Source: CAZKEG01 sp964601575 (GTDB lineage: Bacteria; Desulfobacterota; Thermodesulfobacteria; Thermodesulfobacteriales; Thermodesulfatatoraceae). From it: a DNA stretch of 6,892 nucleotides. Of the stretch, positions 1-5,505 are shown piece by piece. Numbering within the stretch: position 1 is the stretch's first letter; every line of letters begins with the position of its first letter. The stretch covers positions 1 through 6,892 of the forward strand of contig CAZROA010000043.1 of assembly GCA_964601575.1 (NCBI GenBank), in the 5' to 3' direction. A model generated the notes under the pieces. It did no database searches, was not told the origin of the DNA, and saw only the letters and a list, made by a program, of their open reading frames with translations. The position numbers and the translations under genes are program-made.

Positions 1-359
1 CGTTCCTCAAATTCCATCTCGGCGATCCCGGGCCCTAGCCCACGAACGTTACCAGAAAAGGCCTCAGCCAAGAGATCCTGACCAGCGCCATAGAGCTTGA
101 GCTTCTTGGCCACCTCAGTGCCAGCGACAAAGGCATCCCAAGCCAGCTTGTGGACCTCTTCATTGTCTTTGCCCTTGGTATGGGTCATGACAATAGCGAT
201 GTCATCCCCACAGGTAATGACATCGGCATCGATCAAAAGCCCCTTCTGACAACCTTCCTGGGCCATTTCCTTGACTTTGTCTACCACCTCGGGATGGGTA
301 CTTGAGTGCCCGACAAAGCCACCGATGTCTGCCTTGATGACCGAAAAGGTTAACTTCAT
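1..359 (-). CDS. fbp: Fructose-1,6-bisphosphate aldolase/phosphatase, class V (partial, N-terminal 119 residues)
   Basis: Only the N-terminal 119 residues are in the window; the gene continues past the left edge. Class V enzymes are cytoplasmic and Mg-dependent. They condense the two triose phosphates to fructose 1,6-bisphosphate and then remove the 1-phosphate, driving gluconeogenesis one way. What is seen: a start MKLTFSVIKADIGG, then D11 and H18 in the DIGGFVGH stretch, the D52-D53 pair in CGDD, and Q94 in GAGQD. These match the metal and phosphate ligand positions of the archaeal family almost number for number. The Schiff-base lysine and the tyrosine of the aldolase site lie outside the window. 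The ATG at 359 is preceded by a strong AGGAGG-type ribosome binding site, which fixes the start. It is transcribed away from the MoaE-like gene. The family is typical of archaea and deep-branching, mostly thermophilic bacteria. Family assignment is confident. Confidence 0.93.
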   Translation of the reverse strand, partial: MKLTFSVIKADIGGFVGHSSTHPEVVDKVKEMAQEGCQKGLLIDADVITCGDDIAIVMTHTKGKDNEEVHKLAWDAFVAGTEVAKKLKLYGAGQDLLAEAFSGNVRGLGPGIAEMEFEE

Positions 360-365
360 AATTCA

Positions 366-372
366 CCCTCCT
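366..372 (-). promoter_or_regulatory. Ribosome binding site of the FBP aldolase/phosphatase gene
   Basis: On the minus strand this reads AGGAGGG, six bases before the ATG at 359. It is a near-perfect Shine-Dalgarno match at good spacing and supports that start codon. Confidence 0.85.
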
Positions 373-495
373 TTTTAAGTTGAAATTTCGGTTCTAAACG
401 CCCAACTTTATTTAAAATCTGATGAACATTTCTCATTGAGAGAGATAATACCTGAACTTGGCGGTGCAAGGGAAAATTTTTTTACACCTGAGTTT

Positions 496-501
496 AAGGA
501 G
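496..501 (+). promoter_or_regulatory. Ribosome binding site deciding the MoaE-like start
   Basis: AAGGAG lies six bases before the ATG at 508. It favours that ATG over the in-frame TTG at 436, which has no comparable site upstream and would add 24 residues not expected from the family. Confidence 0.75.
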
Positions 502-507
502 ATAAAA

Positions 508-900
508 ATGATAGACTTAAACAATTTTTTTTCTCGTCTAAGAAAATTTCCGGGAATGGAAAAGGCCGGCATGATCCTCTTTCACGTAGGCATAGTGCGT
601 TCCTTCTCCCGGTCAGGGAGGCCGGTAAAGGGTGTTTGGGTAGAAGTAGATAAGGAAAGACTCAAAGAGATTATTGCCGAAGCACGGCAAAGGCCGGGCA
701 TTGTAGCCGTGGAGGTCGAGGTCTTTGAGGGCAAACGTAAGGTGGGCGAGCCCCTGATGGTCTTGGCGGTCGCCGGAGATTTTCGAGAAAATGTGATAAA
801 GGTGCTTTCCGAGACCTTAGATCGAATCAAGGCCGAGGTCACGCACAAAGAAGAGCTAGAGGCGGGGGGCGGAGATGGCGCGAGAGAAAAAGGCCTCTAA
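508..900 (+). CDS. moaE: MoaE-like protein (molybdopterin synthase large subunit family, divergent)
   Basis: A 130-residue protein of the MoaE fold. Classical MoaE is the catalytic subunit of cytoplasmic molybdopterin synthase and works with the sulfur carrier MoaD to make the molybdenum cofactor dithiolene. Seen: a beta-strand start with GIVR (residues 28-31), a V-x-V-D-K-E-R-L helix entry around 45-52, VGEPLMVLAVAGDFREN at about 79-95, and a C-terminal DRIKAEVTHKEE (105-116) matching the family's D-x-x-K...K-E segment, with K108 at the position of E. coli K119. Differences: the usual HR pair is F92-R93, and the I-x-HR-x-G segment is replaced by VFEGKRKVG. From memory, such variants occur in Desulfobacterota genomes under the name MoaE; whether they make molybdopterin is uncertain. 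No moaD or other cofactor gene is visible here. The last 26 bases overlap the ribonuclease gene, implying translational coupling. Confidence 0.7.
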   Translation: MIDLNNFFSRLRKFPGMEKAGMILFHVGIVRSFSRSGRPVKGVWVEVDKERLKEIIAEARQRPGIVAVEVEVFEGKRKVGEPLMVLAVAGDFRENVIKVLSETLDRIKAEVTHKEELEAGGGDGAREKGL

Positions 901-2518
901 GAAGGCCAACAGAGTCATTTTGGTCAATGCTGATCAGCCAGAAGAGATCCGGGTGGCCTTGGTAGAAGAGGGGCGCCTTGAGGCCTTTGCCGTAGAGACG
1001 GTGGTTCGGGAGCACACCAAGGGCAATATTTACAAGGGCAAGCTGATCAATATCGAACCCAGCCTTCAGGCGGCCTTTGTGGATATTGGCCTTAAACGCA
1101 ACGGTTATCTTCCCTTCAAGGAGATTCATCCCGAATATTACGGCTATGCCGAGGTCGTTGACCGGAGCGGTCGTTCAAGGCTTTCTGAACTCCTTGAGCC
1201 AGGTCAGGAGTTATTGGTTCAAATAGTCAAGGAAGAGACACCGACCAAGGGTCCAAGCCTGACCACATATCTGAGTCTTCCTGGGCGCTATGTCGTCCTT
1301 ATGCCTGGGAACCCTTCCCAGGGGGTGTCCAAGAAGGTCACCGATGAGGTCAAACGAAAACGTCTGAAGGATATCCTTTTAGGTCTCAAGCTTCCTGAAG
1401 GAATCGGGGTAATCATCAGGACGGCGGCGGCTGAGGCAGCCAAGAAAAATATCATGGCTGACCTGCGTTATCTTTTGCGTCTTTGGAATGAGATCAAACG
1501 CCAAGCGGCCAAGGTCAAGGCCCCGGCCCTCCTTTATAAAGACCAAGACGTTATCACTCGTTTCTTAAGAGAACACCTCTCTTCTGAAGTAAAAGAGATC
1601 CTGGTTGATACCGATCAGGCCTTTGAATTGGTAAAGAAATTTCTCAAACTAGTCGCTCCGCGACAGACTGGTTTGGTCAAACGCTTTACCGAAGACAGGC
1701 CCATCTTTTCGCTCTTCAATCTCGAGGAACAAATCGAGACCATTTACCAGCCGGTGGTTCCCCTCCCTTCAGGAGGGACCATCTTTATCGAACCCACCGA
1801 GGCCCTGGTGGCCATTGACGTCAATTCCGGTCGGTGTGTCAAGGAAAAGGACCTTGAGGAGACCTCCTTTCGGACCAACCTCGAAGCGGCAGAGGAGATC
1901 GCCAGACAACTTCGTCTCCGTGACTTAGGAGGGCTGGTGGTGATCGACTTCATTGCCATGCGTCAGTCAAAACACCGAACTCAGGTAGAAAAACGTCTAC
2001 GGGAGTGTCTTAAGAAGGATCGGGCCAAGATCACCATGACCCGTTTTAGTAAACTTGGTCTCATCGAACTGGCCCGTCAGAAGTTACAGGCTCCGATTCA
2101 ATGGGGTAGCCATCGTCCCTGTCCTTGCTGCCGAGGTCAGGGACTGATCCGAACGGTAGAGGTCTTGGCCACCGGGGTCTTGCGGCGCCTGCGGAGCCGT
2201 TTGGCCGAAAGAGATCTGGTCTCAATCCGCCTTAAGGCCGCCCCGGATCTTGCTTCTTACCTCTTGAATCGTAAACGCCGAGAGCTTTTTGCCCTGGAAG
2301 AACATTACGGCACCGCCATTTTGGTCGAACCGGATCTTTCCCTTCCACCAGAAGAAATCCGATTTGAAGAAGAGGCTAAACCTCGAGTTTCTCAGGACTC
2401 GATAAGAGAAGAAAAGGGTCCGGAAGAAAGGGAGAAAAAGACCGAGGAAAAGGCCCCTCGCAAGAAGAAAAGGTCGCGAAAAAAGACCAAACCCTCGGTG
2501 AAAGAAAAGGGTGAGTAA
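875..2518 (+). CDS. rng: Rne/Rng family endoribonuclease (RNase G/E)
   Basis: A 547-residue single-strand-specific endoribonuclease for mRNA decay and rRNA/tRNA processing, probably cytoplasmic. Seen in order: an N-terminal RNase-H-like strand region with an inserted S1 RNA-binding domain (about 35-125, with GNIYKGKLINIEPSLQAAFVDIG); a 5'-sensor/RNase-H-like part; the DNase-I-like catalytic core with D315 and N317 in AIDVNSGR and D358 in VIDFIAM; the Zn-link CPCCRGQG with C416 and C419; the small domain ending with SYLLNRKRRE; and a charged Lys/Arg/Glu-rich tail from about 500. The spacings D315-D358 (43) and D358-C416 (58) equal those of D303-D346-C404 in E. coli RNase E. A361 replaces the Asp that usually closes DFID. 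The length is closer to RNase G plus a short basic tail than to RNase E with its long scaffold arm. The ATG at 875 lies inside the upstream gene, with purine-rich sequence just before it. The 3' end overlaps the FlhB-like gene by 8 bases. Confidence 0.95.
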   Translation: MAREKKASKKANRVILVNADQPEEIRVALVEEGRLEAFAVETVVREHTKGNIYKGKLINIEPSLQAAFVDIGLKRNGYLPFKEIHPEYYGYAEVVDRSGRSRLSELLEPGQELLVQIVKEETPTKGPSLTTYLSLPGRYVVLMPGNPSQGVSKKVTDEVKRKRLKDILLGLKLPEGIGVIIRTAAAEAAKKNIMADLRYLLRLWNEIKRQAAKVKAPALLYKDQDVITRFLREHLSSEVKEILVDTDQAFELVKKFLKLVAPRQTGLVKRFTEDRPIFSLFNLEEQIETIYQPVVPLPSGGTIFIEPTEALVAIDVNSGRCVKEKDLEETSFRTNLEAAEEIARQLRLRDLGGLVVIDFIAMRQSKHRTQVEKRLRECLKKDRAKITMTRFSKLGLIELARQKLQAPIQWGSHRPCPCCRGQGLIRTVEVLATGVLRRLRSRLAERDLVSIRLKAAPDLASYLLNRKRRELFALEEHYGTAILVEPDLSLPPEEIRFEEEAKPRVSQDSIREEKGPEEREKKTEEKAPRKKKRSRKKTKPSVKEKGE

Positions 2519-2765
2519 AAAGGTTGCTGCCCTCAAATACGACCCGGAAAAGGACCAAGCCCCTCGGGTGATAGCCAAGGGTACCGGGCTTTTGGCCGAG
2601 AAAATCTTGGCCTTGGCCAAGGAACACGGCATTCCCATCAAGAAGGATGAAGCCCTGGTTGAGGCCCTTTATCGTCTAGAAATAGAGGCCGAGATCCCGC
2701 CGGCCTTGTATGAAGCCGTGGCTGTGGTCTTGGCCTGGGCCTGGCGCCTGAATCAAAAGGTCTAA
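2511..2765 (+). CDS. FlhB C-terminal-domain-like protein (EscU/YscU/HrcU/FlhB family)
   Basis: An 84-residue protein matching the cytoplasmic C-terminal domain of FlhB, the substrate-specificity switch of the flagellar type III export gate. Seen: AALKYDPEKDQAPRVIAKG (residues 6-24), then AEKILALAKEHGIPIKKDEALVEALY and a closing EIPPALYEAVAVVLAWAWRL (61-80), the standard conserved blocks of that domain. It has no transmembrane segments, and the autocleavage NPTH motif is absent because the protein begins at the point corresponding to just after that site. Stand-alone FlhB-like proteins of this kind are known in several bacterial phyla; in some species they can partly replace the FlhB C-terminal fragment. 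The start is a GTG overlapping the ribonuclease stop by 8 bases, with AAGG directly before it and a GGTGAAAGA stretch further up, so translation is probably coupled. No other export gene is in view, so a flagellar role is inferred. Confidence 0.88.
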   Translation: MSKKVAALKYDPEKDQAPRVIAKGTGLLAEKILALAKEHGIPIKKDEALVEALYRLEIEAEIPPALYEAVAVVLAWAWRLNQKV

Positions 2766-2803
2766 ATCAAGGTTAAAGAGACAAAAGTGCCGGTTCAAAG
2801 TGT

Positions 2804-2830
2804 TCAGGTTTTAAAACTCCTGACCGATAA
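2804..2830 (+). promoter_or_regulatory. Candidate promoter: sigma-28-like -10 with a dyad over the upstream part
   Basis: ACCGATAA at 2823-2830 matches the flagellar sigma factor (FliA/SigD) -10 consensus GCCGATAA at seven of eight bases, 20 bases before the first possible CheD-like start. The expected TAAA at about 15 bases upstream is not there (TCAG at 2804-2807), so the match is half a promoter. The inverted repeat TCAGG (2804-2808) ... CCTGA (2819-2823) around an AT-rich centre covers the place where the -35 would be and could be an operator. The chemotaxis-type genes downstream make a flagellar-class promoter plausible, but this is inference. Confidence 0.3.
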
Positions 2831-2849
2831 ATAACAATGCAATGTAAAA

Positions 2850-3344
2850 ATGGGAGATAAATCTGAGCCAATGATCGTCGAAAAGGGGACTTATAAAGTC
2901 ATCAAGGGCAAAGGCCTTCTTGAGAGCGAAAGTTTGGGTTCCTGTGTAGCGGTGGCCGCCCTGGATAAAAAGGCTCAGGTAGGGGGTTTATGGATATTTG
3001 TCCTCCCGGCAAGCAAGATTTTATCGGCCAGCAACAACGGCACTGAACCCACTTTTTTTGCCGACGAAGGATTGGATAAATTCCTGACCGCCTTGGAAGA
3101 AAACGGAGCTGATCTTGGGAATCTTCAGATCGTGGTCGTCGGGGGAGCAAGGTTTCTCGAGGCTCCTACGGTCTTTGATCTCGGGGGCCTTAATGCCTCC
3201 ATGATCCGCAAACTTTTCAAAGACAAAGGCATCTCTGGCTACGAAGAACGCTTAGGAGGGCCGTTTCCTCGAAGGGTAAGCCTTGATCTTTCAACCGGAA
3301 AGATCGTCATCAAATCCAGCGAAGAAGAGGAAGAGTCGTGGTAA
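2850..3344 (+). CDS. cheD: CheD-like protein, predicted to lack deamidase histidine
   Basis: A 164-residue protein of the CheD family. CheD deamidates glutamines of chemoreceptors and, in Bacillus and Thermotoga, binds the phosphatase CheC. Seen: SLGSCVAVAALD (28-39) with the nucleophile C32; GGLWIFVLPAS (45-55); FADEGLDKFLTALEENGA (70-87) in place of the usual kYaD-x-Ai; VVVGGARF (95-102); LGGLNASMIRKLF (111-123); and LGGPFPRRVSLDLSTGKIVIK (135-155). Aligned without gaps to Thermotoga CheD as I remember it, C32 equals C27, S26 replaces T21, and I49 replaces catalytic H44. There is no histidine anywhere in the protein. Family membership is clear; deamidase activity is doubtful. The start is uncertain: ATG 2850 has no Shine-Dalgarno site, and the in-frame ATG at 2871 (residue 8) fits the family start equally well. 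It overlaps the HDOD gene by 7 bases. An acidic run, SSEEEEES, ends the protein and serves in the DNA as a purine-rich binding site for the next gene. Confidence 0.85.
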   Translation: MGDKSEPMIVEKGTYKVIKGKGLLESESLGSCVAVAALDKKAQVGGLWIFVLPASKILSASNNGTEPTFFADEGLDKFLTALEENGADLGNLQIVVVGGARFLEAPTVFDLGGLNASMIRKLFKDKGISGYEERLGGPFPRRVSLDLSTGKIVIKSSEEEEESW

Positions 3345-4189
3345 AGATCCTTGACTATATCTTCGAAGAACTAAACGCCGTACCTAATTTTCCGGATACG
3401 GCCTTTCGTGCCCTTCGTATGCTTGAGAATGAAAACGTCAACTTCCAGGATTTGGCCAAGGTCATTCGTTATGACGCCACCATCACGGCCAATTTTTTAA
3501 AATTGGTAAACTCGGCCTATTTTGGTCTAAGACGAAAGATCGAATCTCTGCCCCAGGCCTTTGCCCTCCTAGGACTTAACCAGATTCGGTTTTTTCTCAT
3601 CGCCGCCTGCGCCGGACAATATCTGAATAAACCCCTTCGGGGCTACAACCTTTCTCCCTACGAAGTCTGGCTACACTCTTTGGGTTGCGGTGTGTTTGCC
3701 GAACTTATCTGCGAAAAGGTAAAGGTCTCTCAGCCGGATCATTCCTTCACCGCTGCCCTTCTTCATGACATAGGAAAGATCGTCCTAGATATGTTCGTGG
3801 GCGGGGAGCTTGAGGTGATCAAGGAACTAGTTAGGGAAGAGAAGCTCTCCTTCATGGAAGCAGAGATCATGGTCCTTGGTACAGATCATGCTATTGTTGG
3901 GGCCGAGCTCCTGAGGCGCTGGGGCTTTCCGCAAGAGATCATCTTTGCCGTCCGTGCCCACCATGATGAAGACCTCATGCTCCAGAACCAGACCTCTGCC
4001 ATCGTGGCCCTGGCCAATATCTTGGTCAATCTCCTAGGCATTGGTATGGGGACCGACGGGCTTTCCTATCGTATTCCTCCTGCGCTCTTAAAGGTTGTCG
4101 GGCTGAAGGATCGCGAACTTTTTTCCATTATTACCCAGGGCTTTATTAGCTTTCAGAACCTTAAGCAAAATCTCTTGAGCATAGCTTGA
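3338..4189 (+). CDS. HDOD-domain signalling protein
   Basis: A 283-residue protein made of a single HDOD domain, a relative of the HD phosphohydrolases found in bacterial signalling proteins, usually without shown enzymatic activity and often acting in chemotaxis, motility or regulation. Seen: an N-terminal NFPDTAFRALRMLENE and YDATITANFLKLVNSAYFG (17-63); the LPQAFALLGLNQIR helix (71-84); WLHS with H113; LLHDIGK (141-147) with H143-D144; LGTDHAIVGAELLRRWGFP (180-198) with H184; and RAHHDE with H208-H209. The last acidic position of HD enzymes appears as N227 in ALANIL. There is no receiver, GAF or output domain and no membrane segment. The GTG start at 3338 lies inside the end of the CheD-like gene, with GAGG seven bases before it, so the two proteins are probably made together and may interact. 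The stop is one base from the stop of the convergent hom gene. Confidence 0.92.
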   Translation: MVKILDYIFEELNAVPNFPDTAFRALRMLENENVNFQDLAKVIRYDATITANFLKLVNSAYFGLRRKIESLPQAFALLGLNQIRFFLIAACAGQYLNKPLRGYNLSPYEVWLHSLGCGVFAELICEKVKVSQPDHSFTAALLHDIGKIVLDMFVGGELEVIKELVREEKLSFMEAEIMVLGTDHAIVGAELLRRWGFPQEIIFAVRAHHDEDLMLQNQTSAIVALANILVNLLGIGMGTDGLSYRIPPALLKVVGLKDRELFSIITQGFISFQNLKQNLLSIA

Positions 4190-4190
4190 T

Positions 4191-5495
4191 TTAGCCCTCT
4201 TCGATCCGAACCAGCTTTGTCGGGGCGGTGACCACCTCTAGTTGGTCTATCTTTTTCAAGGCCTTTTGGACCTCTTCTTCTCTAGCCTCGTGGGTGAGCA
4301 TGACGATGGGTACCGAGCTCCCCTCTTCGCGACCTTTTTGGATCACGGTAGCAATACTGATCTGGTGTTCACCTAAGATGCCGGCAATCTTAGACAACAC
4401 CCCTGGGCGGTCCACCACAGAGAATCGAAAATAATACCGACAGACGACTTCGTTCATGGGTTTGATCTTTACTGGGGTAATATTCGCCATCTGATAGGAG
4501 AGGGGAGGGATGCGTCCTGAGGCACCGACGATGATATTACGGGCAAGGTCTATAATATCGCTTACCACTGCACTTCCGGTGGGCATTTGTCCGGCCCCAA
4601 GGCCGTAGAGCAAGATATCACCGACAGCATCCCCGCGGATGTAAAAAGCATTATAGGCCAGGCGCACCGAGGCCAAGACATGGCTTTCCGACACCAAGGC
4701 CGGGTGGACGCGGACCTCAAGGCCGTTTTTACTGTCACGACAGATGGCGAGTAATTTGGTCACAAACCCCAATTCTTTGGCAAAGGCCAGGTCCAAAGGA
4801 TCAGCCCCGCGGATACCTTCCACATAAATATCTTCTAGCCTTACTTCTGTACCGTAGGCTAGGCTGGCCAGGATGGCCAGTTTATGGGCGGCGTCAAGGC
4901 CATCGATGTCAAGGCTTGGGTCTGCCTCGGCAAAACCAGCCTCCTGGGCCTGGCGCAACACCGTCTCAAAGGGGAGACCTTCTTCAAGCATCCTGGTTAG
5001 GATGTAATTACAAGTCCCGTTGACGATACCGACTAGGGAGAGGAGCCGGTTACCGGTCAGGCTCTCTTTGATGGTCTTGATGATGGGCACCCCACCTCCT
5101 ACGGCGGCTTCAAAGGCAATGTCAACCCCCTTTTCCGCGGCGGCAGTAAATAATTCGCGTCCGCATTCGGCAAGCAAGGCCTTGTTGGCGGTGACCACGT
5201 GTTTGCCGGCCTCAATGGCCTTTAGGATAAAGGTGCGTGCTGGTTCGATACCACCGATCAATTCCACGACGATGCTGATTTCCGGGTCTTTAATGATGCT
5301 TTCTACATCGGTGGTGAGCATCCCTTCGGGGACTTCTATTAATCGCGGGAGGTTCGGATTGCGGACGGCGATCTTTTTGACGATCAAAGGTTGCCCAAGG
5401 CGTTTTTTGATCAAAGACTGGTTTTCAAAGATGATCTTTACCGTCCCAGAACCAACTACACCAAAGCCAATGACACCGATCTTTACCGCTTTCAT
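4191..5495 (-). CDS. hom: Homoserine dehydrogenase with C-terminal ACT domain
   Basis: A 434-residue cytoplasmic enzyme that reduces aspartate-semialdehyde to homoserine with NAD(P)H, the branch step to threonine and methionine. Seen: an N-terminal Rossmann motif GFGVVGSG (10-17), VVELIGG (76-82), the TANK motif with K105, the catalytic core GIVNGTCNYILTRM (156-169), EADPSLDIDGLDAAHKLAIL (190-209) with the conserved D201 and K205, the GLGAGQMPTGSAVVSDI block (298-314), and an ACT domain at about 353-430 beginning YYFRFSVVDRPGVLSKIAGIL. The ACT domain usually gives feedback control by threonine. Length is normal for the ACT-bearing monofunctional form; no aspartate kinase is fused. The ATG at 5495 is chosen because it follows AGGAGG and starts the family's KIGVIGFG strand; an upstream start at 5540 would sit inside recG. 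It follows the recG stop after 8 bases, so the two are likely co-transcribed. Confidence 0.97.
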   Translation of the reverse strand: MKAVKIGVIGFGVVGSGTVKIIFENQSLIKKRLGQPLIVKKIAVRNPNLPRLIEVPEGMLTTDVESIIKDPEISIVVELIGGIEPARTFILKAIEAGKHVVTANKALLAECGRELFTAAAEKGVDIAFEAAVGGGVPIIKTIKESLTGNRLLSLVGIVNGTCNYILTRMLEEGLPFETVLRQAQEAGFAEADPSLDIDGLDAAHKLAILASLAYGTEVRLEDIYVEGIRGADPLDLAFAKELGFVTKLLAICRDSKNGLEVRVHPALVSESHVLASVRLAYNAFYIRGDAVGDILLYGLGAGQMPTGSAVVSDIIDLARNIIVGASGRIPPLSYQMANITPVKIKPMNEVVCRYYFRFSVVDRPGVLSKIAGILGEHQISIATVIQKGREEGSSVPIVMLTHEAREEEVQKALKKIDQLEVVTAPTKLVRIEEG

Positions 5496-5499
5496 AAGT

Positions 5500-5505
5500 C
5501 CTCCT
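5500..5505 (-). promoter_or_regulatory. Ribosome binding site of hom, overlapping the recG stop
   Basis: The minus strand reads AGGAGG four bases before the hom ATG at 5495. The recG stop codon TAG (5506-5504) shares two bases with it, so ribosomes ending recG are placed at the hom start. This supports 5495 as the start. Confidence 0.8.

Larger units (their letters stand above)
360..507. other. Divergent intergenic region between the FBPA/P and MoaE-like genes
   Basis: This AT-rich stretch must hold the promoters of two divergent transcripts. Seen in it: a perfect small dyad TCTCA-T-TGAGA at 431-441; a GATAAT hexamer at 444-449 that could be a plus-strand -10 box but has no convincing -35 at 16-18 bp upstream; a short hairpin (CTTG 457-460 with CAAG 467-470) followed seven bases later by seven Ts at 477-483; and the hexamer ACCTGA twice, at 450 and 486. 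I could not identify a promoter with confidence on either strand, and no riboswitch class fits. Confidence 0.5.

Noticed and set aside
378..420. TTGAAA at 380 as a plus-strand -35 box
   Set aside because: The nearest AT-rich -10 candidate (TTTAAA at 411) is 25 bases away, too far for a standard promoter.
437..476. Resemblance to the 3' half of a TPP riboswitch (TGAGA, ATACCTGAAC, then AAGGGAA)
   Set aside because: The 5' GGGGTGC element, the CTGATCTGG core and the matching stems are missing, and the downstream gene is not a thiamine gene.
457..483. Hairpin plus T7 as an intrinsic terminator
   Set aside because: The stem has only four pairs and is seven bases away from the T tract; it would also lie in the leader of the MoaE-like gene.
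436..507. N-terminal extension of the MoaE-like gene from a TTG at 436
   Set aside because: It has no ribosome binding site and the family does not have these 24 residues; ATG 508 follows AAGGAG at good spacing.
582..1129. Minus-strand frames opposite the MoaE-like and ribonuclease genes
   Set aside because: They overlap two well-supported genes completely and have no protein features of their own.
2222..2641. Long open frames on the minus strand over the end of the ribonuclease gene
   Set aside because: They are shadows of the A/G-rich Lys/Glu/Arg tail; the products are low-complexity Phe/Leu/Ser-rich with no family features.
4160..4179. CTTAAG/CTTGAG hairpin as a terminator for the HDOD gene
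   Set aside because: It lies inside the coding region, has a weak stem with a G-U pair and is not followed by a T run.
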